Part shown: positions 9,326 through 17,837 of the stretch, one piece after another
How positions within the stretch are numbered: position 1 is the first letter of the stretch
Layout of the letters: every line of letters begins with the position of its first letter
Source of the DNA: Vibrio rumoiensis
Lineage (GTDB): Bacteria; Pseudomonadota; Gammaproteobacteria; Enterobacterales; Vibrionaceae
Assembly: GCF_002218045.2 (NCBI RefSeq)
Contig: NZ_AP018685.1
Span: 2,480,001 to 2,544,000, forward strand
Direction of reading: 5' to 3'
DNA length: 64,000 bases
Notes under the pieces: generated by a model
The model's input: only the letters and a program-made list of their open reading frames with translations
Database searches by the model: none
What the model was told of the DNA's origin: nothing
Position numbers and translations under genes: made by a program

Positions 9326-9392
9326 TCAACGGCTAAACTGATTATCTAACCAATTAAATGCCTCTTCTTGCATATCCCTGATTTCAGATAAT
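9326..9392 (-). pseudogene. 3' end of alpha/beta hydrolase gene, detached by IS30
   Basis: On the minus strand this segment reads LLSEIRDMQEEAFNWLDNQF and ends SR before a TGA at 9326-9328. This is a plausible C-terminal helix for an alpha/beta hydrolase. It is in phase with the hydrolase gene on the other side of the IS30 element (10448-11596): removing the IS joins the codons for DPNSTP directly to LLSEIRDM. This piece and 10448-11596 are therefore the two halves of one gene. Confidence 0.7.
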
Positions 9393-10447
9393 AACTGCGA
9401 CATTCATGGAATGGTGTAGAAGAGGAAACCAACTGCTGAAAGTGGTACGCTCTTCTCGCCAAAGAAACAAGCGGACTACCATGAATTATCAGCAGTTGAC
9501 CGAGGGAAGACGATACCAGATTTCTGCCCTTTTAGAACAGGGAATTTCAATTTCTGAAATTGCCAAAACCGTAAAATGTCACCGCTCAACTCTCTATAGA
9601 GAGTTGAGACGATGCGGTACAAAAGAACAATATTCACCAGATACAGCCCAGCAACTATCTAGGGCAAAGCGATTAAACGCATCTAAGTATCGAGTACCGC
9701 AACAACGTGTCGAATTTATTGAGTTTTTAATAACGCAAGACTGGAGTCCAGAGCAAATATCTCACGTTCTTACTCGTATTGGAGAAAAAGTCAGTCATGA
9801 ATGGATTTACCGTTTTATTGCCTGCAATAAACGGCAAGGCGGTAAACTGTTTCGTCATTTACGCCAAGGTCATAAACGCTATAGAAGAGGCAAGAAAGAT
9901 AAAGCTCCCGCAATAAAAAATGCCATTTCAATAGATGAAAGACCCAAAGATGTCGATAATCGTACACGTTTTGGTGATTGGGAAATTGATACAGTTCTTG
10001 GTAAACATGGTACGGGCGCTATTGTCACAATCTTAGAGCGAGCCACACGGTTTTATTTAGTAAAAAAAGTGCCTTCAAAATCAGCAGAAGATGTGACCAG
10101 AGCGACGATAGACTTATTACGGCCATACAAACGATTTGTTCATACTATAACGGCCGATAATGGCAGAGAATTTGCGGGTCATATGGAAGTAGCACAAGCC
10201 TTAGAAACCGATGTGTATTTTGCTCACCCTTATAGTTCTTGGGAGCGCGGTGCTAATGAAAATGCTAATGGCCTGTTGAGACAATATATCAAGAAAGGAA
10301 CAGATTTACGGTCGGTGAGTGATGATGAAGTTGAGCGAGCCCAACTTCGGATAAATTATCGTCCAAAGAAGTGTTTAGGGTTCAAGCAACCAGCCGTCAT
10401 TTTTAGCAAAATGATGTTGGCTGCTTGAAATTACAAATGTCGCAGTT
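9393..10447 (+). mobile_element. IS30-family insertion sequence
   Basis: The element is bounded by a 12-bp perfect inverted repeat, AACTGCGACATT at 9393-9404 and AATGTCGCAGTT at 10436-10447. It is about 1.05 kb, a normal IS30 size, and contains one intact transposase gene. It sits inside the alpha/beta hydrolase gene. No convincing target duplication was seen directly next to the repeats. Confidence 0.88.
9481..10428 (+). CDS. IS30-family transposase
   Basis: DDE transposase of 315 residues counted from the ATG at 9481. The open frame extends upstream to 9406, but the start MNYQQLTEGRRYQISALLEQ is where IS30 proteins begin. An N-terminal helix-turn-helix (ISISEIAKTVKCHRSTLYRE) binds the ends. 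The rve catalytic core shows D in GDWEIDTV, D in TADNGREF and E in RGANENANGL. The C-terminal region is intact, so the protein should be functional. It continues almost to the right inverted repeat. Confidence 0.93.
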   Translation: MNYQQLTEGRRYQISALLEQGISISEIAKTVKCHRSTLYRELRRCGTKEQYSPDTAQQLSRAKRLNASKYRVPQQRVEFIEFLITQDWSPEQISHVLTRIGEKVSHEWIYRFIACNKRQGGKLFRHLRQGHKRYRRGKKDKAPAIKNAISIDERPKDVDNRTRFGDWEIDTVLGKHGTGAIVTILERATRFYLVKKVPSKSAEDVTRATIDLLRPYKRFVHTITADNGREFAGHMEVAQALETDVYFAHPYSSWERGANENANGLLRQYIKKGTDLRSVSDDEVERAQLRINYRPKKCLGFKQPAVIFSKMMLAA

Positions 10448-11596
10448 CGGAGTTGAATTTGGGTCTTTTGTAAAAGTATGCCCTTTATCCGGCCAAATTT
10501 TTGTTTCTAATTTATCGCTAGCTTGATTGGCCTCCCACACCGCATGCAAAGTATCAAAAGCATCATTAACCGACTCAGTAGGGAAAAGACCATCTTGCCC
10601 ACCCGCATAAACTAACATTGGTTTAGGAGCACTCAATGCAGCAATATCGGGATAATCCAGATAACGGGAAATATAAGGGTGCAGCATTGAAAAGGCCGAT
10701 TGCCCTTTTAATTGATTATTTCCTGGTACCATTAATCCTTTCATTGTTCCCATCCAACAATCAACAATACTGGCCGTTATAGCATCCGATAATGCGGCAA
10801 GCTGCCAAGATCTGAACGCCCCCATTGAGAATCCAACCGCAGCCACCCGCTCTTTATCCACTTCAGGACGACTCGCGAGAAATTCAGAAGCCCGAAAATC
10901 TTCTAAAGCAATAATTCCAGCAAAAGAAGCTCCTAAGTTAAAAAGATTTGCTGCAAGCGCCTGCTGTGAATTGGTGGTAAAGCCTAGCACCGAGCGATCT
11001 CCCCACCCTAACGCATCGATAGAAAGGACAACATACCCACGTTTAGCTAATTCGTCTCCCGGAAAACGGCCAGAGAAAAATTTATCAGCCCATGCTTGTG
11101 ATGAAGCTAATCGAGCATCGTCATTCCAGGTTTGAACGAATTTTTCTTTTCCAATATCAAATTTACTACCATGATCATGCAAGAATAATGCAGCAGGGAA
11201 AGGCCCCTTACCTTTAGGAACTAATAAAAAGGCAAGCACCCGACTTTCATCACTGATATTAAAAACTACTTTTTGGGCGGTATAACTTCCTCTATCCACT
11301 TCATCTATAACAATAGGCTCAAAAGGTGTCGTATCTTGATAAGGGAAAATGATTTGCCGCGCTTTTTCTTGACCATTTATTCTCCATTGTTCTGGTGAAA
11401 GAGTATTCTTTTTCCAGCCCAAAGAAAAAGTCATTCTCTCTTTTAGCTTATTGTAAAATAATGGAAAGCTTCGTTCTGGACTATCAATGGCTTGAGTTTG
11501 ATATTTCGCTTTACTGACTGTGTCGTCCGCCAACAGCGTGGACGAAAAAGCAACCAAAATAGACATTAATGTCGGAACGACTAAATGACTCTTCAT
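10448..11596 (-). pseudogene. Secreted alpha/beta hydrolase (dienelactone hydrolase/acetyl esterase-like), split by IS30
   Basis: The N-terminus carries a signal peptide (VVPTLMSILVAFSSTLLA), which suggests a periplasmic or secreted enzyme. The catalytic triad is visible as the nucleophile in GFSMG, the acid in YAGGQDGLFP and the histidine in WPDKGHTF. Length to the junction is about 383 codons. The reading frame then runs 14 codons into the IS30 end, giving an artificial tail CDICNFKQPTSFC, while the true tail lies at 9326-9392. Only the last 20 or so residues are lost, so residual activity is possible. The substrate is unknown; acyl or acetylated sugar esters are typical for such proteins. 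Confidence 0.8.
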
Positions 11597-11958
11597 AAAA
11601 AACCTTTTAATAATGAAACGGCTTTTTAAAAATAAGGATTAATAGTTAACTTTTTCGTTAATCTCATCACAAATCTATTTTTTACCTAATAGTGCAATCT
11701 GTTATGAGAGATCACTCACGTTCAAAGGTTAAATGAATAATACGTTTCTTTTTGACCCCTTTTAATATCCCCTATCTAATTTGGTTCTTTTATGAACTAA
11801 AAAATACCATTTTAGCTCGCAAATGAACCATTACCACCACACTATAAACAAAAGGCTCACGATTGAATCATGCCTCCTTTACTTGGATCTTTTATGGTCT
11901 TATATTGGTACTGTAGAGATTATAAAGCTCAATTAAGAACTCTGGTATAGGCAAGATT
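11597..11958. other. Intergenic region upstream of hipBST copy 1
   Basis: No gene is seen. The stretch holds the promoters of the leftward hydrolase and of the rightward hipB. A short dyad GTTC-TTTTA-TGAAC at about 11783-11796 could serve as an operator for HipB autoregulation. It is not clearly shared with the second hipBST copy. Confidence 0.4.
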
Positions 11959-12279
11959 ATGAACCCAAAAGTGTTACAGCTACGCGATCAGGTAAATTCA
12001 CTTGAATCTCATATGCATTCTGTTCTTGAAGAACTGTTGCACAATATAGAAGATTCCGTTGACCGTCCCATATCGACATATCCTATCTACGATAAAAATA
12101 GTCTGGTTGCGGATATGCAACGACGTAAGAAAGCAATCTCATTAGAAGAATTAGAACTTCAAACTGATATTTCTAGTTCAACGATAAAGCGCATGCTTAA
12201 AGATCCAAGTAAAACATCGCTAGATAATTTTTTAACCATTGCTAATGAATTAGGCATGAAGATATGGATAGAAAAGTAA
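11959..12279 (+). CDS. hipB: HipB-type antitoxin/repressor of HipBST, copy 1
   Basis: A 106-residue DNA-binding protein with a C-terminal Xre-type helix-turn-helix (ISLEELELQTDISSSTIKRM, then SKTSLDNFLTIANELG). In HipBST systems HipB is the repressor and augments neutralisation. The protein is longer at the N-terminus than classical HipB, with a helical extension of about 55 residues. It overlaps hipS by 16 bases, and the three genes form one operon. It is about 70 percent identical by eye to the copy at 35300. Autoregulation is expected from the family and has not been shown here. Confidence 0.85.
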   Translation: MNPKVLQLRDQVNSLESHMHSVLEELLHNIEDSVDRPISTYPIYDKNSLVADMQRRKKAISLEELELQTDISSSTIKRMLKDPSKTSLDNFLTIANELGMKIWIEK

Positions 12280-12575
12280 AAGTTCTACTGTATGGGAAGT
12301 TTTGCGGTGTACTAACCCAAGATGTGCATGGGTTTACCTTTGAGTATGATGCTTCGTATAAAGGACGAAGCTTGTCACTGAGTATGCCACTAAATGAAAA
12401 GATATTTGAGAGCAAAGAGTTACACCCATTCTTTCTTAGCCTTGCGCCAGAAGGTTGGCTGAAAAAGCGCTATTCTGAGTTACAGAAAATTGATGAAAAT
12501 GATCCGCTTGGTATGCTTTTGTCAAATGGCAAAAACTTACTTGGCGCAGTACAACTGATGAGGTTAGAAGAGTAA
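12264..12575 (+). CDS. hipS: HipS antitoxin (HipA N-subdomain 1), copy 1
   Basis: A 103-residue stand-alone version of the N-terminal subdomain that is fused to the kinase in classical HipA. Family features are YGKFCGVL near the start, the SLSMPL segment, HPFFLSLAPEGWLKKRY, and the ending NLLGAVQL. In the described enteropathogenic E. coli HipBST system the equivalent small protein is the antitoxin that blocks the kinase. The gene starts inside hipB (16-base overlap) and its stop overlaps the hipT start (TAATG), so the three proteins are translationally coupled. Confidence 0.85.
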   Translation: MDRKVKVLLYGKFCGVLTQDVHGFTFEYDASYKGRSLSLSMPLNEKIFESKELHPFFLSLAPEGWLKKRYSELQKIDENDPLGMLLSNGKNLLGAVQLMRLEE

Positions 12576-13624
12576 TGTATCCTAGTAACAGAAGCCTTAT
12601 CAGCTTAGTTGATCTTAATAACTCTAATCGTGAGCAAGAAGAATATAAAAAAGGCGAGATAAAAGCTCTGCTTGGTGCAAGTAAGTATCAAATGCGTTTG
12701 CCTTTTACACGTGAGGAGTTTGTTAATGAACTGCCCAAAAAACAGAAAGGCATGAGTATTTCTGGTTATCAACCAAAATTATCGTTAGCAATTAACGATG
12801 AAAATGAGCTCGGAGTTGTAGAAGAGAAGGCTTTGTTTATTCTTAAACCTTCGCCCACAGAGTTTCCTTATTTAGCGGAAAATGAGCATGCCACTATGTT
12901 GGTGATGAAAGCGCTTGGTTTTGATTTACCTCCGTTTGGTTTGGTTCGCTTTCGTGAAGAGGACGAAGACAGCGAGCGCGCTTTTATTATTAGACGTTAT
13001 GACCGTTTAAAAGCAGGCGAAGAAGCGATCCATCAAGAGCAGCTAGATGCGGCCATGAGTGTTAGCGAAAAGTACGGGAAGATAAAAGATGATGGTGAGG
13101 GTTATATTAGCTACGAGCAGGCCTGCAAATTCTTAATCAGTCATGTAAACAGTAGCTTGTCATTTAAAAGGGAGCTGTTTAATCGGGTACTAACCGCATA
13201 TTTCCTTGGTAACAATGATCTCCATTTGCGCAATATCGGCATACTTTTGCCAGAGAAAGGCGCAGCACAACTCGCGCCTATTTATGATTATGTATCGATA
13301 GCTCCTTACCCTGACTACATTGCTAACGAAACCACATTAGCACTACCGCTTTTAGCTAGCGAAGAAGGTGATAATGGAAATACGAGCGGCTATATTTCAC
13401 ATTGCACCTATACTGGCTTTGATTTTCTCACGTTTGCTGAAAATATTGGGATTAAGCCAAAGTTAGCTAAAAAATGGATTGAAGAACTTTGTGCAAATAC
13501 AAAGAAGATTAAAGACATCTACCAGAATAGTTTCATGCCTGAAGCACATATTGTAAAGGTGACGGAGTGGATTGATAGTCGGAAGAACTACTTACTTCAA
13601 CTTGAACACGTAGACATCGATTAA
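12575..13624 (+). CDS. hipT: HipT toxin kinase, copy 1
   Basis: A 349-residue serine/threonine kinase toxin equal to HipA without its first subdomain. A glycine-rich-loop Ser-Ile-Ser motif is present (GMSISGYQPKLS, S61 and S63), as in HipT, where these serines are autophosphorylated. Other visible elements are K91 in FILKPSP, catalytic-loop LGNNDLHLRN with D215 and N220, and metal-binding D238 in APIYDYVSI. In E. coli O127 HipT phosphorylates tryptophanyl-tRNA synthetase. The target here is not known. All key residues are present, so the toxin looks active. Confidence 0.86.
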   Translation: MYPSNRSLISLVDLNNSNREQEEYKKGEIKALLGASKYQMRLPFTREEFVNELPKKQKGMSISGYQPKLSLAINDENELGVVEEKALFILKPSPTEFPYLAENEHATMLVMKALGFDLPPFGLVRFREEDEDSERAFIIRRYDRLKAGEEAIHQEQLDAAMSVSEKYGKIKDDGEGYISYEQACKFLISHVNSSLSFKRELFNRVLTAYFLGNNDLHLRNIGILLPEKGAAQLAPIYDYVSIAPYPDYIANETTLALPLLASEEGDNGNTSGYISHCTYTGFDFLTFAENIGIKPKLAKKWIEELCANTKKIKDIYQNSFMPEAHIVKVTEWIDSRKNYLLQLEHVDID

Positions 13625-13743
13625 TTCTTTTAAGGTACCGTAACGATAATCAATATTGTTGTTATAGCGGACAAATGCCATCGTGAGATGTTGAACATTT
13701 TATACCCCCACCAGAGAATAACGCCTCATTTATACCTTATAGG

Positions 13744-13791
13744 GGATAATTGAGAGTATATCCTCTAGTAGGGATATACTCTCAATAATCC
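13744..13791. terminator. Long hairpin downstream of hipT copy 1
   Basis: A perfect 15-bp stem (ATTGAGAGTATATCC at 13749-13763 pairing with 13772-13786) with an 8-base loop extends to about 20 bp with one mismatch. There is no following T-run, so it could be a terminator of weak type, an RNA stabiliser, or part of a lost mobile-element end. The second hipBST copy has no counterpart. Confidence 0.5.
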
Positions 13792-13846
13792 TCACCAAAG
13801 GATAAATACATCTATTTAGACCTATCTAACGCTATCCGAGAGCAGT

Positions 13847-13904
13847 AGTAGCACAAGCCTTAGAAACCGATGTGTATTTTGCTCACCCTTATAATTCTTG
13901 GGAG
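13847..13904 (+). mobile_element. IS30 fragment interrupted by IS66-type element
   Basis: This 58-base segment repeats 10187-10244 of the intact IS30 transposase gene almost exactly (the codons around ALETDVYFAHPY), with one difference near its end. It stops abruptly at the left inverted repeat of the following IS66-type element. The rest of this IS30 copy is missing. Confidence 0.8.
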
Positions 13905-13937
13905 GTAACTATTCACCCGCGAGCTATTGACGTCGGT

Positions 13938-15380
13938 TTATGCTAAGAATACTGGCGTCTGATAATCCTCTTTAAGCATATGGTGCTCGACGATTTTACG
14001 CAGCCACTTATAAGCTGAGATTTTCTGAAGCTTGGCGGTTTCTATCAGTGAGAACATTCGCTCACGGAACAGATCTCCTCGATATGAGCGAGTCACGTAA
14101 CAGCACTTTCTCATCAATATATAATTACGCAGGACTCGCTCTGCAGCGTTGTTTGTTAACGGGCACTTGGAGTCATCCATAAAACGCCAGACCATAGTGT
14201 CATCAGCGATGAGGTTTCGACATCTACCTCTATATCGTTTTGAGCATTGATAACTGCCCAATTTGAGCCAATGAAGCCAGCTCTTTCGTAACCGCCGGAG
14301 TCGGCGGTAATACTGGCCTTCGGTAATTTTTCCTTCGATATACCGGTGGTGACACCTGAATACGCTATGAGCGATTAAAGCGAGTTTTTCTCCGATTTTT
14401 TGGTTTTCAGGACAAACGCTCTCCTCGATTGCAATGAGGTTCCTTAATATGTGAGCCCAGCATAATTGCCGCTTAGATTCGTCGATATATTTGTAGGCAG
14501 AATATTGATCCGTCACTAAAAGGTGTAAAACCGCTTCACCAAGTAGTCGTTTGGCAGCATGTTGGCTTCTTCCGCTGTTAATTTGGAAAAAGGCGACATC
14601 ATTGCTTAGTGCGGCCCACATCCAGCTTTTATCCTTATTGCGCTGATGCGAAGTCTCATCAGCCATAATCAGTTTAGATGCTTTGACTGTTTCATGGATT
14701 TGAGCATGCGTATCGGCTAAGTATTCCGTGACTCGCCCTTGTGCCGCAGATATTGCACCTGTTGAGAAGTTAAGTTGGAAGACATCTTTCAACATAGATT
14801 GTATTTTACCTATGCTTTGGTGGTGCTGGGTTGCTTGGATTGCGATAAAGCTATGTAGATTTGGCCCCATTTGAACATCAGGCACATACTCTGGAAGCTC
14901 CGCTTGATGCTTATCACCACACCATGAGCACTCGCCTTTAAAGACTTGATGCTCAATAAGTGTGTACGAAATATCAGGCAAATCGAAGATTTGATGTCGT
15001 TTGTAGGGATGTCGATTTGGAACAACACAGCCACCGCAATGGCATGTCTTGTTTGGTAAGTATTGCTCAACCGAGGCACTGTCTTCAACGGGGTGAAGCA
15101 GTCGGCGATGGCCTTTATGACCTGGTTGAGCTCCTTGCTTTTTTCCTGATTTCTTCCGATTAGGTGAAGTATTCTTAGCTTTATTATGCATCCGATTAGG
15201 TGAAGTATTTTTAGCTTTATTATGCAAAGGCTGCTGTGATGGTGGCACAGAAGAGTTTCGACTATTTTGATTTAGTCGGTCTTCAAGTTCAGCCAACTTA
15301 TTCCATAAAAAATGGATGATATCTTTCGCTTCTTCAGGCGAATCGAAATCTGGCGGAGGTGGTAATGTTTTCTTATTCAT
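13938..15380 (-). CDS. IS66-family transposase
   Basis: The 480-residue transposase starts at the ATG 15380, which has a strong GGAGGT site directly upstream. The open frame continues ten codons further, but these look unused. It has the N-terminal leucine-rich helix (NKLAELEDRLNQNSRNSS), a lysine-rich linker, a CxC-type zinc motif region (NKTCHCGGC, CSWCGDKH), and the DDE core with MADETSHQ and VTDQYSAYKYID. The C-terminal NNAAERVLRNYILMRK carries the final acid. A 12-residue segment (HNKAKNTSPNRM type) is duplicated in the linker. Otherwise it looks intact. Confidence 0.9.
   Translation of the reverse strand: MNKKTLPPPPDFDSPEEAKDIIHFLWNKLAELEDRLNQNSRNSSVPPSQQPLHNKAKNTSPNRMHNKAKNTSPNRKKSGKKQGAQPGHKGHRRLLHPVEDSASVEQYLPNKTCHCGGCVVPNRHPYKRHQIFDLPDISYTLIEHQVFKGECSWCGDKHQAELPEYVPDVQMGPNLHSFIAIQATQHHQSIGKIQSMLKDVFQLNFSTGAISAAQGRVTEYLADTHAQIHETVKASKLIMADETSHQRNKDKSWMWAALSNDVAFFQINSGRSQHAAKRLLGEAVLHLLVTDQYSAYKYIDESKRQLCWAHILRNLIAIEESVCPENQKIGEKLALIAHSVFRCHHRYIEGKITEGQYYRRLRRLRKSWLHWLKLGSYQCSKRYRGRCRNLIADDTMVWRFMDDSKCPLTNNAAERVLRNYILMRKCCYVTRSYRGDLFRERMFSLIETAKLQKISAYKWLRKIVEHHMLKEDYQTPVFLA
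15156..15227 (-). repeat. Two tandem 36-bp units inside the IS66-type transposase gene
   Basis: Bases 15156-15191 and 15192-15227 are near-identical copies in frame, doubling the peptide HNKAKNTSPNR in the flexible linker of the transposase. The frame is kept. It probably arose by slippage and is likely neutral. Confidence 0.85.
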
Positions 15381-15582
15381 ACCTCCAGATTGCCACCGAA
15401 AAAAGATCACTCAAGTTGAATGTGGGATCAAGTTAACCCGGTCACATAACTTTAGTGTCAAGGCCTCGCGGGTGAATAGTTACGCTGAAACTGTTGTAAA
15501 AATTATACGAAACGGTTTATTCCTGCATTAGCTGCGGAAACTCGGATATTGAATTCGCTGTTTCACGAGTAAATTTTAGGTA

Positions 15583-15652
15583 ATGATTCACCCGCGAGCT
15601 ATTGACGTGGGTTTATACGAAGAATACTGACATCTGATAATCCTCTTTTCTC
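15583..15652 (-). mobile_element. End fragment of a second IS66-type copy
   Basis: About 70 bases match 13906-13977 of the complete element (its end plus the last transposase codons) with several substitutions, for example in the stretch GAATACTG..GTCTGATAATCC. Nothing else of this copy remains. It lies just upstream of the efe promoter. Confidence 0.7.
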
Positions 15653-15712
15653 GACCATTACATTTTGATACAAAATGTTTGACTTTGTTACAGGCAGCCT
15701 TAAAATGCCACC

Positions 15713-15735
15713 ATAATGATATTAATTATCATTAT
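15713..15735 (+). promoter_or_regulatory. Fur box ahead of efeOBU
   Basis: A perfect inverted repeat, ATAATGATA-N5-TATCATTAT, lies 23 bases upstream of the efeO start. It matches the Fur-box consensus closely (GATAATGATAATCATTATC type). Iron-dependent repression of the whole operon by Fur is the expected consequence. Confidence 0.88.
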
Positions 15736-15757
15736 CACCATAAGGACGAAGGTAGTT

Positions 15758-16558
15758 ATGAATTTTAAAAAAACATGTTTCTCATTGGCATTTATTGCCA
15801 CGCTTAATATGGCGGCGCCCACTCAAGCTGCGGTCAACATTGATGCAGGTCTTCAAGAATACAAAACATTTTCAGTCGATAAAATTGATGATCTTGTGAA
15901 CCAAACTCAAACATTTGTCGATTATTTACATGCCGGCAAGTTAGAACAAGCTAAAGCTTTATATCCAATTGTTCGTATGAACTTTGAAACTGTCGAGCCG
16001 ATCGCCGAAAGCTTTGGTGATTTAGACCCTAGAATTGATGCACGTAAAGCGGATTTAGAACCTAATGAAAAATGGACAGGCTTTCACCCTATCGAGGAAA
16101 TTCTTTGGGTACAAAACACCACCGAAGGCACTGAAAAATATACTGAACAGTTAATTGCTGACGTAAAAGAGTTGCGAGCCAAAGTCTCAACAGTAGAAGT
16201 AACACCAGAATTAATGGTGCAAGGTGCCGTGGATTTATTAAACGAAGTATCAACCAGTAAAATTTCTGGTGAAGAAGAAATTTTTTCCCATACCGACCTA
16301 TATGACTTCCAAGGCAATATTGATGGTGCCGAAAAAATCTATGTGATATTCAAACCGCAATTAGCCGACATGGATCCTACTTTAGTTAGCACTCTTGATG
16401 ACCGTTTTGCGAAAGTTAATCAATTACTTGCACAGCAAAAAGAAGGTGACAAATTCAAAGATTATACTGAACTCAGTGATAATGATATTGCAGGTTTAGC
16501 GGAAGCAGTCAATAAATTAGGCGAACCTCTTGCTCAAATGGGCATTATCTTGGAATAA
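15758..16558 (+). CDS. efeO: EfeO/EfeM-type periplasmic iron-uptake lipoprotein-like component
   Basis: Periplasmic imelysin-like (peptidase M75) component of the EfeUOB iron-uptake system. The start is ATG 15758, preceded by AAGGACGAAGG. A signal peptide (FSLAFIATLNMAAPTQAA) precedes the mature protein. The HxxE metal motif is visible as HPIEE near residue 95. Length is 266 residues, and the N-terminal cupredoxin domain found in E. coli EfeO is absent, so this is the short EfeM-like form. It is followed after 4 bases by efeB. Iron repression through the upstream Fur box is expected. Confidence 0.9.
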   Translation: MNFKKTCFSLAFIATLNMAAPTQAAVNIDAGLQEYKTFSVDKIDDLVNQTQTFVDYLHAGKLEQAKALYPIVRMNFETVEPIAESFGDLDPRIDARKADLEPNEKWTGFHPIEEILWVQNTTEGTEKYTEQLIADVKELRAKVSTVEVTPELMVQGAVDLLNEVSTSKISGEEEIFSHTDLYDFQGNIDGAEKIYVIFKPQLADMDPTLVSTLDDRFAKVNQLLAQQKEGDKFKDYTELSDNDIAGLAEAVNKLGEPLAQMGIILE

Positions 16559-16562
16559 ATAA

Positions 16563-17837
16563 ATGACCAGTAAACGACAAATTAAATCATCTATTGAACG
16601 TTCAAGCATCTCTCGTCGTCTACTGCTAAAAGGGGCCGCTTTAAGCGGCTCTTCCCTATTACTGGGAAAAGCATTAGCAACGCAAACGACATCAGATACC
16701 CAATCCCAAACATTACCCACAAAGCAGCAAGCGACCAACAGCCTCGCACCTTATGCTGAAGGTTATGTTCCATTTTATGGACAACATCAAGCTGGGATCA
16801 CCACCATTCAGCAACGTCATATTTATTTCATGGTGCTGCAATTGGACAACACAGACAAGCAAGCGGTTATTCAATTACTGAAACAATGGACAAAACAGGC
16901 GGCCTTATTAACGCAAGGTAAAAATGTTGCCAAATATAGCAAAAATAAATATGTCCCACCTTCAGATACTGGCGAAGCGGATAATTTGCATCCATATAAT
17001 TTGAGCTTAACTTTTGGCGTATCACCATCATTTTTAGACAAACTGGGTCTACAAGATAAAGCACCGGCTGAATTCACCCCACTGCCTCACTTTCCAAGAG
17101 ACCAGTTGCAAGCACAATATACTGGCGGCGATATTTGCATTCAATCTTGTGCCGATGACCCACAAGTTGCTTTCCATGCAGTAAGACAACTTGTTCGTTA
17201 CGCACGAACCTCGATGGTTTCTATGCTATGGGCACAAAGTGGTTTCAATTCCTACGACAAACAAGACACTCCTCGTAATTTATTCGGTTTTAAAGATGGC
17301 ACCGCCAACGCCTTAACGTTAAAGCAAGCCGATAAATACATTTGGGCCGATTCACCAAACTGGATGCGTAATGGCAGCTATATGGTGGTTCGTCGTATTC
17401 AAATGCATTTAGAAACTTGGGATCGCACCAGTTATGGCGAGCAAGAAAATACTTTTGGTCGTAATAAAGCAAGCGGTGCCCCTATGGGTCAACATCATGA
17501 ATTCGATCCTATTGATTCATCGTTAACCTCAGAAAAAGGTGAACCGATAATGCCGATTGACTCACATGTTCACTTGGCTCACAGCACAGGACAACAATTA
17601 TTACGTCGTTCATTTTCTTATGTGGAAGGCATCAATACCCGTACCAGTCAATATGACTCAGGGTTATTGTTTGTCTCTTTTCAAAAGTCTCCACAACAAT
17701 TTATCGATATCCAAAATGCATTTGGAAAAATCGACAAGATGAACGAATACATTACCCATATCGGCAGTGGACTTTTTGCCTGTTTTGGTGGCGTAAAAGA
17801 AGGAGAATACCTTGGACAATCATTACTTGAAAGTTAA
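16563..17837 (+). CDS. efeB: EfeB, Tat-exported DyP-type haem peroxidase
   Basis: DyP-type peroxidase of 424 residues that belongs to the EfeUOB system and is thought to oxidise iron or act on haem in the periplasm. The twin-arginine signal is clear: SRRLLLKG with R18 and R19, then a hydrophobic stretch ending near residue 40. The DyP signature GFKDG is at about 242-246, and the proximal haem histidine lies in the region SHVHLAHS. The gene starts 4 bases after efeO and overlaps efeU by 26 bases, consistent with coupled expression. Confidence 0.94.
   Translation: MTSKRQIKSSIERSSISRRLLLKGAALSGSSLLLGKALATQTTSDTQSQTLPTKQQATNSLAPYAEGYVPFYGQHQAGITTIQQRHIYFMVLQLDNTDKQAVIQLLKQWTKQAALLTQGKNVAKYSKNKYVPPSDTGEADNLHPYNLSLTFGVSPSFLDKLGLQDKAPAEFTPLPHFPRDQLQAQYTGGDICIQSCADDPQVAFHAVRQLVRYARTSMVSMLWAQSGFNSYDKQDTPRNLFGFKDGTANALTLKQADKYIWADSPNWMRNGSYMVVRRIQMHLETWDRTSYGEQENTFGRNKASGAPMGQHHEFDPIDSSLTSEKGEPIMPIDSHVHLAHSTGQQLLRRSFSYVEGINTRTSQYDSGLLFVSFQKSPQQFIDIQNAFGKIDKMNEYITHIGSGLFACFGGVKEGEYLGQSLLES

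Larger units (their letters stand above)
13905..15483 (-). mobile_element. IS66-family element (single-gene type)
   Basis: The element is bounded by perfect 19-bp inverted repeats, GTAACTATTCACCCGCGAG at 13905-13923 and its complement at 15465-15483. It is 1579 bp long and carries one transposase gene, as in the ISBst12-like branch that lacks tnpA and tnpB. The flanking 8 bases are not duplicated, probably because of later rearrangement. A partial second copy of its end is at 15583-15652, and a related truncated copy is at 42901-43153. Confidence 0.9.

Noticed and set aside
11959..13624. Classical two-gene hipBA operon with a frameshifted hipA
   Set aside because: The split lies exactly between HipA subdomain 1 and the kinase, with proper overlaps, the Ser-Ile-Ser motif is present, and the same arrangement is seen in the second copy. 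HipBST is the better explanation.
15316..15531. ORF antisense to the IS66-type transposase start
   Set aside because: It is a shadow frame of the transposase gene and its inverted repeat.
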